A stretch of 64,000 nt of DNA, taken from positions 1-64,000 of the forward strand of contig NZ_VAUW01000007.1 in the NCBI RefSeq assembly GCF_005771495.1, in the 5' to 3' direction. The position numbers were made by a program, and so were the translations under genes. A model generated the notes under the pieces. It was not told the DNA's origin. It worked only from the letters and a program-made list of their open reading frames with translations, and did not search any database. Positions 17,976-27,651 of the stretch are shown one piece after another; positions within the stretch are counted from its first letter, which is position 1, and the number at the start of each line of letters is the position of its first letter. This stretch comes from Maribacter sp. ACAM166 (GTDB taxonomy: Bacteria > Bacteroidota > Bacteroidia > Flavobacteriales > Flavobacteriaceae).

Positions 17976-20900
17976 TCAATTTATTGATTTAAGTTTATCA
18001 TAAAAGCGAATTAAGCTATCATTACCCATTAAAGCAGTAGGAGGTTCCTGAACTTTTACAGGCTCGTTTTTTACTGGTTTCTTGGCCAGTATTTTTCGAA
18101 ACAGTTCCTTGAAATTATTAAAATCGACCTCATAGGTTAACCCAGCTCCTTGAGTTGATCCCTGCTGATCCGATAAATAGGCTTGAATTTCGCTTTGCCT
18201 ACTAAAAAACTTAGCACTCAAGGTACCTTCTTCATTCAGTAACATCTGAATCTCAAAATCGCCAGCGACCAACGTTTCACTTGAAGCACCAACCGGTACA
18301 CCAACTTTACCATTAAACAATATTCTATCAGATATTTGTGTTGATACCGTTACTCCTATTCGATCATCTGTCTCAATATCTGCAGACCTGTCAAGTATGC
18401 CTTGCTCGTAAGAAAGGCCAAGGTTAAATTTATCATTTCCCCCACTTAAAATGGAATTTAAAATACCTGAGGCACTTTGAACCAAATTACCCGTTATCGC
18501 TTGTTGATTAATACCGCTCTGCGCGTTCACAAATGTACCTTGTGCTAATAAAAATATTGCATTCTTCTCCTCAACCGTTGGATCCTGAAGCCGATATTCA
18601 AGTTCTGATTGCACTATTGAATTTGTACCTGGAAAATCGATACTAAAATCAATATCCGGACTTTCAAGTTCGCCTGTTAATCGTATGATTACATCTGTCG
18701 GAATCCTTCTAGTAAACCCTGGATCATCTAATAAAGGGGCGGGATTAGCATTAAGGGAATACACCGCTTCCATATTTAATAACGCTTCTAACGGTTTTTG
18801 ATCCCAGTTAATGGTACCCCCTGGCTCAACCTTAAATTTCTTATCAATAATACCCCCGAATTTATAATTAAACTCCCCTGTCACAACAACAAAATCACCA
18901 TACATCTCAAACTTTCCATTGGTATTGATCTGTATTAAGATAATTCCTTCACCCGTACCCTTAAGAGAACTACCTGTTTTCGTATCGGTTACAATTTCAA
19001 CTTCAGCTTCTGGTGTAATATCTAGGTTGAATTCTAATTCCAACCCCTGATAATCTTTCAATTTCCGTTGTTGTTCTATACTTCTCCTGTCATTCCTTTC
19101 TATAAAATTGATAAAGGAATAATCTCCTACACTGGCAACATCACTCAGTGGGATTTTCAATGATGTTCCTCGTGCTGTTGATCCATCTACTGTAATATTG
19201 AGTGCCGTTGTTGGGCCATAGATTCTACCTTTGCCATTTAAATAACCGGTGCCATAATACAAATCTCCTTCTTTAAATTCTGTATTTAATATTAAGAATC
19301 GCTGATTTTTGGTATCTACATTTAAGTCTAAAATCCAATTATCAAAGTAGCTATGGGAAATTGTTCCATCAAGATTTGCCTTAGTACCCTTTGCTACATC
19401 CTGTAAAGCTATATTCTCAAAATTAAATGTCTGGTCAGAAAGGATTACGCGAGAACGTGGCGCAAAGCCATAATCTATATTCAAATAAGGCACAGCGATA
19501 CCGGCATTATCCAAGGTCAAAAGACCATTAAAACTAGGATTATCTACATTACCTACAATGCGTACCCTACCGTCGATATCACCTCGTATATGATCTATTA
19601 CACCCTCACCCAACGGACTAAAAGGTTCTAAATTAAAATTGCTAAAATTGGCTATTAAATTCGCTCTAGGAATTTCATCTTTATTTTCAATACTACCTAC
19701 GACGCTGAATTTTTCTAGATTATCTTTAGATAACTGAGAGTTCACTTGAAACTCTGTCAAATCCTTATTGCCAATAATATTAATTGCCAAATCACCAAGA
19801 GGAATATCATTGATGCCAAAGCCTTCAATATTTAGATTCGAAGATGGTAAATAGATGCCATCTTTTTGCAACACATTCAACGTACCATTAACCTCACCTT
19901 GTAATTTTAGACTGTCAATAACTGGAGTTATCTTATCTAAAGAGACAATTTTGAACTGTAATTGAAGATCTTTATAGGTGGAATCTGCCAATTGTCCTCT
20001 CAATCTAATTTGCTCTTTCTCTTCATTGTTCATTACGATTTCTTGAATCGTAATACTATCTAAAGCCCTGTTTAAGATAACTTTATTCTTACTATCACCA
20101 TCCTTATTTAATATCCATTTATTCCCTTTAAAATTAACATCAGACGTTTTTAAGCCAATAACCGACTTGTTTTCTTTGTTAAATGTGTGATAAAAATTAA
20201 GGTTGTATGAGTCGTTAAAATCGGTGCCGCCTTTGAATTCTGACCTGAAAAATAAGGTATCTTTTAGTGTTGTATTAATTAAATTAAAGTCTTTGAAATT
20301 GTAATATGGGGTATCTAACTCGCCTACAGATACAAATGTATTAAATAAAGGATTTTTGTTATCTATACGAATTTCTATATTATCGGCAGCAGTGCCAAAA
20401 GCTTCTATACTGGGAGATTCAAAATTGAGTTTAAAATCACCCTCATCAGCAACTATATTTCCTTTGATAAAAGTATTAGGGTCAAACTTTACTTTTGGAA
20501 AAAATACATCAACAATTTTATTATAAATTTTAAAATTAAAAGATAAATTCTGCCCATCAGAAATTTGAAAAGGCCTATAATTCGTATAAATACTACCCAA
20601 TGAATTCTGAACAAGTTTTCCCAATTCCCTTACCCGAAAATTCCCCTTCATAAAACCGGTAATAATATCGGGAGAATTAATTCTTATAGTACGTTCATTG
20701 TCATTATTAAAGCTTGAGGTAATCGCAAAATCTTCAAAATAGTATGTTTCGTTTATATTTTGATAACTGGTTTTCGTAAATTTTATATCCCCAATAATAT
20801 TATCCAATGTAGTACCATTGATATCCATACTAACATTTCCCTTAAAAATGGAAACACTGTCATTGATGAAATTCAATTTCTTTAAATCGGCATACTCAAC

Positions 20901-22421
20901 TGACGCAATAAAGTTAAAGTTGTTTCTAAACTCTGCAACATTAGCTAAACCCTTAAAATTAAATTTAATATTCTTGTCATTACTGATTAAAGAACCATCA
21001 AACAATTGATCTTTAACAATACCGGACACCTTTAAATCTTGGTAATTATACTTATTAAATTCAATTGAATAAATCTGCCCTATTACCTCAGTATTCAATT
21101 TTTCTTTCACAAATCCTTTTCCCTCCACATTGAAATCCAACGTTGTTTTACCTAAGCTTTTACTTTCCGCAAAATCACCTAAATCAAAATCTATCAATGA
21201 TATGAATCCTTTATAGGTGGCATTATCTATATTATTAAAGTTACTTAAGACGATGTCTGCATAACTGCTACCTATAGCCGTATTTAAGTTGACTTTTGCA
21301 TCTATTGAAGAATTGGTAATATATGCATTGCCACGTATTGTAAACTGCCCCAACTTACTGAAGGCAGATGGTAAAGAGTTTCCAATTAAATTAGGCAATA
21401 AGGCATTCAATTGATAATAACTGCTAGTTACGTTTTTCATTTCAGCATTTAAACTGAATGGCTGTTGCTTACTAAATAAATTTTTAAAATTAAAATTACC
21501 TCGAATACCAGTATCATCAGAAAACAAAAAGAGATTATCGGTGTTAAGATCATTCAAAACTCCGTTAATATCAGCGCTAAATGTAACCTCCTTACTATTT
21601 CCAAATTCGTTATAAAGCAAATTAATTTCATCGAAAGCCACCTTTGACTCTTTAAAATTAGCCGCTACATTCACTTTATTTAAAAAATCGCGAAAATCTT
21701 CTCGATTATAGTTAAACACTAAATTACCGTCCAATTTAGAAAGGGGCGTATTTATTTTTAGTGAGTCGAAACGCATTTGCTGTTTCGTATATTTAAAGTG
21801 AGTCGTTAATTTATTCACCTTCAACCCCCTATTACTATACAAAGACATGTCTTGAATATCGGCTGAAACTTCAGGACCAAGAATCTGAAAATTACCAGCA
21901 CTGAGGTTTAAGCTATCAAAATTTAGAATAGTGGACTTTTCAAGATTTTCATCTTGATATTTAAATTTACTTTTTTGAATATCAACATATGAGGAGGACA
22001 GCGTAAATGGAGGTGAGCCTGGCGCTCTAGGCCTACCATCATCAAGTTTATCTACAAAAACCTCTAAATTGGTATTCGGTTCGCCATAGTATGTTTTAAG
22101 TTTAAAATTCAATTCATGCACAGAAATATCGCCGAATTCTAAATTACCTTGTGCCAAATTGCCCATACTAAGAATAGATGTTTTCAGCTCATTGACATAG
22201 AAAAGTGTATCCTGTTTATAATCTTCAATAAAAACACCTTCCAATGCGGTATCCCAAGAAATCAATGAAACCTTTAAACGATTTATATTTATATGGGTAC
22301 CATATTGATTATTAATCTTCTTGGTAGCATACTGCGCCAGCAATGTCTGCACAACCGGCAAGGAAAATATTAGCGTACTCAAAATACATATCAGTAGAAG
22401 TACCAATACTATTCTGACCAA
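17976..22421 (-). CDS. tamB: TamB-family translocation/assembly module protein (DUF490)
   Basis: 1481-residue envelope protein. A single N-terminal membrane anchor (about 1-25, VLVLLLICILSTLIFSLPVV) is followed by a long repetitive beta-rich AsmA/TamB region, forming a groove of the bridge-like lipid-transfer type, and a C-terminal TamB/DUF490 domain (about 1050-1430, with GGTINWDQKPLEALLNMEAVYSL-type and FPGTNSIVQSELEYRL-type segments). TamB-like proteins span the periplasm for phospholipid transport or barrel assembly. No ATG is found at the N-terminus: the best start is TTG at 22421, and the frame is open for 15 further codons upstream with no better codon. It is divergent from tsaD, an arrangement common in Flavobacteriaceae. 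No tamA-like BamA homologue adjoins it. Confidence 0.9.
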   Translation of the reverse strand: MVRIVLVLLLICILSTLIFSLPVVQTLLAQYATKKINNQYGTHININRLKVSLISWDTALEGVFIEDYKQDTLFYVNELKTSILSMGNLAQGNLEFGDISVHELNFKLKTYYGEPNTNLEVFVDKLDDGRPRAPGSPPFTLSSSYVDIQKSKFKYQDENLEKSTILNFDSLNLSAGNFQILGPEVSADIQDMSLYSNRGLKVNKLTTHFKYTKQQMRFDSLKINTPLSKLDGNLVFNYNREDFRDFLNKVNVAANFKESKVAFDEINLLYNEFGNSKEVTFSADINGVLNDLNTDNLFLFSDDTGIRGNFNFKNLFSKQQPFSLNAEMKNVTSSYYQLNALLPNLIGNSLPSAFSKLGQFTIRGNAYITNSSIDAKVNLNTAIGSSYADIVLSNFNNIDNATYKGFISLIDFDLGDFAESKSLGKTTLDFNVEGKGFVKEKLNTEVIGQIYSIEFNKYNYQDLKVSGIVKDQLFDGSLISNDKNIKFNFKGLANVAEFRNNFNFIASVEYADLKKLNFINDSVSIFKGNVSMDINGTTLDNIIGDIKFTKTSYQNINETYYFEDFAITSSFNNDNERTIRINSPDIITGFMKGNFRVRELGKLVQNSLGSIYTNYRPFQISDGQNLSFNFKIYNKIVDVFFPKVKFDPNTFIKGNIVADEGDFKLNFESPSIEAFGTAADNIEIRIDNKNPLFNTFVSVGELDTPYYNFKDFNLINTTLKDTLFFRSEFKGGTDFNDSYNLNFYHTFNKENKSVIGLKTSDVNFKGNKWILNKDGDSKNKVILNRALDSITIQEIVMNNEEKEQIRLRGQLADSTYKDLQLQFKIVSLDKITPVIDSLKLQGEVNGTLNVLQKDGIYLPSSNLNIEGFGINDIPLGDLAINIIGNKDLTEFQVNSQLSKDNLEKFSVVGSIENKDEIPRANLIANFSNFNLEPFSPLGEGVIDHIRGDIDGRVRIVGNVDNPSFNGLLTLDNAGIAVPYLNIDYGFAPRSRVILSDQTFNFENIALQDVAKGTKANLDGTISHSYFDNWILDLNVDTKNQRFLILNTEFKEGDLYYGTGYLNGKGRIYGPTTALNITVDGSTARGTSLKIPLSDVASVGDYSFINFIERNDRRSIEQQRKLKDYQGLELEFNLDITPEAEVEIVTDTKTGSSLKGTGEGIILIQINTNGKFEMYGDFVVVTGEFNYKFGGIIDKKFKVEPGGTINWDQKPLEALLNMEAVYSLNANPAPLLDDPGFTRRIPTDVIIRLTGELESPDIDFSIDFPGTNSIVQSELEYRLQDPTVEEKNAIFLLAQGTFVNAQSGINQQAITGNLVQSASGILNSILSGGNDKFNLGLSYEQGILDRSADIETDDRIGVTVSTQISDRILFNGKVGVPVGASSETLVAGDFEIQMLLNEEGTLSAKFFSRQSEIQAYLSDQQGSTQGAGLTYEVDFNNFKELFRKILAKKPVKNEPVKVQEPPTALMGNDSLIRFYDKLKSIN

Positions 22422-22437
22422 TATTTTTCTAAGTTTT

Positions 22438-22465
22438 TTGATAGGGCTAATATGTTTTACCTTTG
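22438..22465 (+). promoter_or_regulatory. Promoter of the tsaD operon
   Basis: TTG (22438-22440, in a TTTTTTG run), a 17-bp spacer and TACCTTTG (22458-22465) fit the Bacteroidota consensus TTG-N17-23-TAnnTTTG. Transcription would begin near 22472, about 16 nt before the ATG of tsaD. Confidence 0.65.
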
Positions 22466-22487
22466 TTAATCAAATTTTATTCCAAAT

Positions 22488-23516
22488 ATGTTGGACCACA
22501 AAACAATTTACATTCTTGCTATTGAATCTTCTTGTGACGATACTTCTGCTGCCGTTTTAATGAACGATAAAGTGCTAAGCAATATTGTGGCTACCCAAGC
22601 GATTCATAAGGAATACGGAGGGGTTGTGCCTGAACTGGCATCAAGAGCGCATCAACAAAATATTGTCCCCGTAGTCGATCAAGCAATAGCCAAAGCAAAT
22701 ATCGATAAAAAACAATTATCAGCCATAGCATTTACCCGAGGTCCTGGTCTAATGGGATCACTACTTGTTGGCACCTCTTTTGCTAAATCATTATCATTAG
22801 GTTTACATATACCACTTATTGAAGTAAACCATATGAAAGCCCATATTTTGGCGCATTTTATCGACGATGAAAATATGAAAGCCCCTACCTTTCCTTTTTT
22901 AGCGTTGACTATTAGTGGTGGCCATACTCAAATTGTACAGGTCAACGACTTTTTTGATATGAAAATTATTGGTCAAACCTTAGATGATGCTGTTGGAGAA
23001 GCCTTTGATAAGAGCGCTAAAATATTAGGTCTACCATATCCTGGCGGTCCTTTAATCGATAAACATGCAGCAAATGGCAATCATCTTAGATTTAATTTCC
23101 CAATTCCTAAAGTTAAAGACTTGAATTTTAGCTTTAGTGGATTAAAAACTAGCATTCTTTACTTTATACAAAAACAAACCAAAGAAGATCCGAATTTTAT
23201 ATTAGACAACTTAGAAGATATTTGTGCCTCCATACAATACACCATTATTACTATATTAATGCTAAAGTTAAAAAAGGCAGTTAAACTTACCGGTATAAAG
23301 GAAATTGCTATTGGTGGTGGAGTATCTGCTAATTCAGGAATTAGAAATGCCTTACTTGAAGCACAAACTAAATATGGATGGAATACATATGTTCCGAAAT
23401 TTGAATATTGTACTGATAATGCCGCAATGATTGGTATAGTAGGATACTATAAATATAAAAATGAGATTTTTGCCCAACAGGATGTTACTGCCAAAGCAAG
23501 ATATTTAATCTCATGA
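22488..23516 (+). CDS. tsaD: tRNA N6-threonylcarbamoyladenosine transferase TsaD
   Basis: 342 residues, the normal length. TsaD moves the threonylcarbamoyl group to A37 of ANN-decoding tRNAs (t6A). The ASKHA fold is marked by ILAIESSCDDTSAAVL (9-24), with the metal site H115 and H119 in NHMKAHILAH, SGGHTQIV and GGGVSANSGIRN near the C-terminus, followed by CTDNAAMIG with the metal-binding Asp. First gene of a five-gene plus-strand operon; the ATG is preceded by a good promoter at 16 nt. Confidence 0.97.
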   Translation: MLDHKTIYILAIESSCDDTSAAVLMNDKVLSNIVATQAIHKEYGGVVPELASRAHQQNIVPVVDQAIAKANIDKKQLSAIAFTRGPGLMGSLLVGTSFAKSLSLGLHIPLIEVNHMKAHILAHFIDDENMKAPTFPFLALTISGGHTQIVQVNDFFDMKIIGQTLDDAVGEAFDKSAKILGLPYPGGPLIDKHAANGNHLRFNFPIPKVKDLNFSFSGLKTSILYFIQKQTKEDPNFILDNLEDICASIQYTIITILMLKLKKAVKLTGIKEIAIGGGVSANSGIRNALLEAQTKYGWNTYVPKFEYCTDNAAMIGIVGYYKYKNEIFAQQDVTAKARYLIS

Positions 23517-23532
23517 CTCAACTTAAGATTGT

Positions 23533-24240
23533 ATGCAATTATTCTATAATCCCAATTTAAAGGAAAATGATACTATTTTTACTTTTGACAGTAAAGAAAG
23601 CAAGCACATTATAAAAGTGCTTAGAAAAAAAAATGGAGATGAGTTATGGATTACCAATGGCAAAGGATTCTTATTTCAAGCGAAGGTTATTGGCGAAAAT
23701 ATTAAAAAATGTGAGGTTGAACTTATAGCATCAAAAAAAACGTATCCTAAAGTACATTCGCTTCATCTGGTTGTTGCACCTACAAAAATGAACGATCGGT
23801 ATGAGTGGTTTTTGGAGAAAGCCACAGAAATCGGAGTCGATGAAATAACACCTATAATTTGTGAACGTTCAGAACGCAAAACCGTGAAATTAGAGCGTAT
23901 GCAACGCGTAATTGAGTCTGCAATGAAGCAATCTCTTCAAACATTTCTGCCAAAAATAAATGAACCCATAAGCCTAACTGAATTTTTAGAAAAACCCGTA
24001 ACAGGTTTGCAATTCATAGCCCATTGCGAAGAAAGTGAACGTCATGAACTAAAAAGAAGAATTGTAGCCGACCAAGACCTGACTATTTTAATTGGCCCTG
24101 AAGGAGATTTTGCACCATCTGAAATTAAAAGCGCCTTAGGTAAAGGATATTTACCTGTGTCTATGGGTAAAACCAGACTGCGAACAGAAACAGCTGCAAT
24201 TGTTGCATGTACCCTAGTAGCTTCAATTAATAATGGATAG
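23533..24240 (+). CDS. rsmE: 16S rRNA (uracil1498-N3)-methyltransferase RsmE
   Basis: 235 residues. An N-terminal PUA-like domain (about 1-70) is followed by a SPOUT trefoil-knot methyltransferase with KATEIGVDEITPIICERSER, LIGPEGDFAPSE (SAM loop) and LGKTRLRTETAA-like MGKTRLRTETAA near the end. It methylates U1498 in the small-subunit rRNA. It starts 16 bp after tsaD, in the same operon. Confidence 0.94.
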   Translation: MQLFYNPNLKENDTIFTFDSKESKHIIKVLRKKNGDELWITNGKGFLFQAKVIGENIKKCEVELIASKKTYPKVHSLHLVVAPTKMNDRYEWFLEKATEIGVDEITPIICERSERKTVKLERMQRVIESAMKQSLQTFLPKINEPISLTEFLEKPVTGLQFIAHCEESERHELKRRIVADQDLTILIGPEGDFAPSEIKSALGKGYLPVSMGKTRLRTETAAIVACTLVASINNG

Positions 24241-24308
24241 TATTATCAAACAATCCTCAACTAATTTTAAAATTTACCTATAATTTCTCATCGCCTAATT
24301 TCGTAAAT

Positions 24309-24965
24309 TTGAATATGAAAAATTTAGTTACAGCTATTATTGTCTGTATTTTATTCTCTACCCTATCCTTAACAGGGCAAGATATTGCTATCTTAAAATA
24401 TCAAGGTGGTGGTGATTGGTATGCGAACCCCACCGCATTACCAAATTTGATTAAATTTTGCAATAACAATATTGGCACGACTATAAATAGCAAACCAAAA
24501 ACTGTAGAAGTTGGTAGCTCTTCGATATTCCAATACCCTTTTTTACACATGACTGGTCATGGCAATGTGGTATTCTCAGAGGAAGAATTGGAGAATTTAA
24601 GAAATTATCTGGTTTCTGGCGGCTTCTTACATATTGATGATAATTACGGAATGAAGCCCTATATTACAAGAGAAATAAATAGGCTTTTTCCAGCTATAAA
24701 CCTTGAAGAACTAGGCGCAGAACATCCTATATTCTCAAATAGTTATTTATTCCCCAAAGGATTGCCGAAAATTCATGAACATGATGGTCTACGCCCGCAA
24801 GCGTTCGCAGTTTTTCACAACAATAGAATTGTGTTATTATTTACCTCAGAATCAGATTTAGGAGATGGTTGGGAAGATCCAACCGTTCACAACGATTCCG
24901 CTGAAATAAGAGAAAAAGCGCTTAAAATGGGCGCTAATATTATCACCTATGTTTTTAAAAGCTAG
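24309..24965 (+). CDS. DUF4159-family secreted protein
   Basis: 218 residues with a signal peptide (1-23, ending LTGQ), so it is probably periplasmic. DUF4159 features are ILKYQGGGDWYANPTALPNL after the signal, FLHMTGHGNVVFSEEE, GGFLHIDDNYGM and GDGWEDPTVHND. The fold is thought to be glutamine-amidotransferase-like, but no catalytic triad can be claimed. Its function is not established; the position between rsmE (68 bp gap) and the AI-2E-family permease gene (4 bp gap) recurs in Flavobacteriaceae. Confidence 0.85.
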   Translation: MNMKNLVTAIIVCILFSTLSLTGQDIAILKYQGGGDWYANPTALPNLIKFCNNNIGTTINSKPKTVEVGSSSIFQYPFLHMTGHGNVVFSEEELENLRNYLVSGGFLHIDDNYGMKPYITREINRLFPAINLEELGAEHPIFSNSYLFPKGLPKIHEHDGLRPQAFAVFHNNRIVLLFTSESDLGDGWEDPTVHNDSAEIREKALKMGANIITYVFKS

Positions 24966-24969
24966 CTGA

Positions 24970-26070
24970 ATGACTGCAAAAACAATATCAAAAGGTATTT
25001 TAAGAGCCATTGGTGTCATTATTGGTATACTACTTTTACTCTATTTTCTTTTTACCATTAGATCCGTACTTGCCTATGTTACTATAGCAGCGGTTGTAGC
25101 ATTGATAGGCAGACCCTTAGTTCGATTTTTAAGGCTAAAGATTAAACTGCCTAATATTATAGCGGTTGTTTTTACCATGCTATTAATGGTAGGGGTATTA
25201 GCTGGCATTTTCGCCCTGTTTATTCCGCTATTATCCGAACAAAGCAAAAACCTTTCGCTTCTTGATATTGATGAACTGCAACAAAGTTTAAATACACTCT
25301 ATCATCAAATCACCAAGTACTTAGGCTTATCCTCTAATTTAGTTGAAAATGTTATTGACGACGTAGCCTTGGAAAAAAATATTCTTAAAGGTTTTGACAT
25401 AGGATTTATTCCAAATATTTTAAACTCATTTTTAACTGTATTAAGTTCAGCGAGCATAGGTTTATTTTCAATACTTTTTATTTCCTTTTTCTTCCTTAAA
25501 GACAGAAAACTGTTTGAACATGGACTGCTGATTTTTGTTCCAAAAACAAAAGAGCAAGGAACAGTTAATTCAATAGAAAAAATAAATAGTCTCCTATCAA
25601 GATATTTCGTTGGCTTGTTACTTCAAATATTTATTCTCTTTATTATTTACACCATTGTATTGTTAATTGTAGGGATTGAAAATGCTGTCGTAATAGCATT
25701 TCTTTGTGCCCTCTTCAATATTATACCCTACATTGGCCCAATTATAGGTGGAGTTATTATGCTAACTTTAACGATGACTAGTAATTTAGGTTCTGATTTT
25801 AGCGAAATAATCCTCCCAAAAACAGGATACGTACTACTAGGCCTCATATTTGGCCAATTGATAGATAATTTTTTTTCACAACCCATTATTTTTTCCAATA
25901 GTGTAAAGTCACATCCGTTAGAAATTTTCTTAATTATCATTATTGCCGGTTTATTATTTGGAGTTGTTGGAATGATTGTAGCTATACCAGGGTACACTGC
26001 TCTGAAAGTTATTTTAAAGGAGTTTATATCAGATAATCAAATTGTTAAATCGCTGACCCAAAATCTATAA
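24970..26070 (+). CDS. AI-2E family transporter (PerM/TqsA type)
   Basis: 366-residue membrane protein of the AI-2E exporter/UPF0118 superfamily. It has hydrophobic segments near 14-33, 37-47, 60-85, 150-175, 210-240, 243-270, 275-290 and 310-345, and the typical ALFNIIPYIGPIIGG motif near 250. Members export autoinducer-2 or act as ion or metabolite transporters; the cargo here cannot be told. It starts 4 bp after the DUF4159 gene and ends 7 bp before the methyltransferase gene, so it lies inside the operon. Confidence 0.88.
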   Translation: MTAKTISKGILRAIGVIIGILLLLYFLFTIRSVLAYVTIAAVVALIGRPLVRFLRLKIKLPNIIAVVFTMLLMVGVLAGIFALFIPLLSEQSKNLSLLDIDELQQSLNTLYHQITKYLGLSSNLVENVIDDVALEKNILKGFDIGFIPNILNSFLTVLSSASIGLFSILFISFFFLKDRKLFEHGLLIFVPKTKEQGTVNSIEKINSLLSRYFVGLLLQIFILFIIYTIVLLIVGIENAVVIAFLCALFNIIPYIGPIIGGVIMLTLTMTSNLGSDFSEIILPKTGYVLLGLIFGQLIDNFFSQPIIFSNSVKSHPLEIFLIIIIAGLLFGVVGMIVAIPGYTALKVILKEFISDNQIVKSLTQNL

Positions 26071-26077
26071 AGCTTAC

Positions 26078-27265
26078 GTGAATTCTGAAATTTTATCTAA
26101 AGAAGTACAGCGATTTATAAATGATAACTTATCATCAAACATTCATAAAATCCTATTAAAAAAATCACCATTCTCTAATGTAACATCAAAAGAATTAGTT
26201 GAACAAATAGAATCAAAAGCTAAATCAAAACAGAAGTTACCAACTTGGTTTGCTACAAAAAACATCTATCAACCCAACAAACTCAATCTATCGCAAACTT
26301 CATCGGAGATTACAGCCTTTTATAAAGCATCGCTTTTGCACGGCGACACTATAGCTGATATTACAGCCGGCTTAGGCGTAGATTCGGTTGCTTTTAGCAT
26401 GAAAATGAACCATGTTATTCATGTAGAGCAAAATGAAGCGCTATCAACTATAGCCAAGTACAATTTTAAGCAACTAGGCGTTAATAACATTGAATGCGTT
26501 TGTACAGATGGTATATCATTTTTAAAGAACTCATCTAACACATTTGATTGGATTTACATTGACCCTTCAAGAAGAGATAAGGACAATAAGAAAGTTTATT
26601 ATTTGTCTGATTGCGAGCCTAATGTCACAAATAAAATTGATTTTCTATTCTCTAAATCAAAAAATTTATTACTAAAAACAGGCCCTTTACTTGATTTAAA
26701 TAGTGGGTTAAAGCAATTAAAAAACGTAAAAGAAATTCATATCATAGCAATATCTAATGATGTAAAAGAGCTATTATGGATTTTAGAGAAAAACTATGAC
26801 AAAGAGCTTGTAATTAAAACCGTTAACTTCAAAAATGATACTCGTCAAATTTTTCAGTTTAACCCAAACGATGAGCATAGCGCAATTTCAACCAATTCCT
26901 TACCCAGAAACTATCTCTATGAACCAAATGCAGCAATACTTAAATCGGGTGCTTTTCAATATATAGGAAACCATTACAATCTTCATAAGTTACATTCAAA
27001 TTCTCACCTTTACACCTCTAATACACTAATTTCCTTCCCTGGTCGAATATTTAAAATTTTAAATACTCTTGGTTATTCAAAAAAGTCAATCAAAAAATTT
27101 GACCTGAAAAAGGCAAATATTTCCAAAAGGAATTTCCCTGATTCTGTAGAACAAATTAAAAAGAAACTTAGCCTACTAGATGGCGGTGAATCCTATTTAT
27201 TTTGCACTACAGATTTAAACCAGAATTTGATTCTAATAAACTGTACTCAAATCTTCGAAAATTAA
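26078..27265 (+). CDS. Class I SAM-dependent methyltransferase with THUMP-like domain
   Basis: 395 residues from a GTG start 7 bp after the previous gene. A helical N-terminal region (1-80) precedes a Rossmann methyltransferase core: ADITAGLGVDSVAFSM (about 90-105) is the SAM-binding loop, HVEQNEALS the acidic second strand, and DWIYIDPSRRDK the active-site DPSR motif typical of this group. The C-terminal ~100 residues (SFPGRIFKILNTLGY onward) correspond to the THUMP-like/ferredoxin-like domain described in Bacteroidetes relatives. The substrate is probably an RNA, but this is inference. Last gene of the tsaD operon. Confidence 0.85.
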   Translation: MNSEILSKEVQRFINDNLSSNIHKILLKKSPFSNVTSKELVEQIESKAKSKQKLPTWFATKNIYQPNKLNLSQTSSEITAFYKASLLHGDTIADITAGLGVDSVAFSMKMNHVIHVEQNEALSTIAKYNFKQLGVNNIECVCTDGISFLKNSSNTFDWIYIDPSRRDKDNKKVYYLSDCEPNVTNKIDFLFSKSKNLLLKTGPLLDLNSGLKQLKNVKEIHIIAISNDVKELLWILEKNYDKELVIKTVNFKNDTRQIFQFNPNDEHSAISTNSLPRNYLYEPNAAILKSGAFQYIGNHYNLHKLHSNSHLYTSNTLISFPGRIFKILNTLGYSKKSIKKFDLKKANISKRNFPDSVEQIKKKLSLLDGGESYLFCTTDLNQNLILINCTQIFEN

Positions 27266-27651
27266 GGTTGAATGCCCATATTCTCTTAACATAATTTAAA
27301 CTTAAAATTTAACAATAAAATTCAGACATTTTCCACCTAACTATAACGTTATAGCATTCGATATTTTTATATAATTTACACCTAAGATGTTAAAATTATT
27401 AACCTAATAATTTGAGGGTTTGAGTGTTCAAAAATTACGAATATATCAGTATCAACAGGTGATTTAAGAGGTTATATAATATCCAAGACCCTAAGATAGA
27501 TTTTAGCACTTCATAAAATATCACAAAGGAATTATGCCTATTTGATATAAAATTGTTATTATTATGCCTGATTTTGATTTTTTTAACATTTGGCAAATAA
27601 GAAAAGTCAAAAATCATTTAAACTAATTTAAACTAACAAACAACAACGATT
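27266..27651. other. Intergenic leader region upstream of susC1
   Basis: 386 bp of very AT-rich DNA without a credible gene. It holds one perfect 14-bp palindrome CTATAACGTTATAG (27341-27354). An imperfect -7 element, AACATTTG at 27585-27592, has no TTG at a proper distance. The last 25 bp (AACTAACAAACAACAACG before the ATG) resemble the same position in front of susC2, so part of the leader may be a conserved translational or regulatory element. No terminator for the upstream operon was recognised. Confidence 0.5.
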
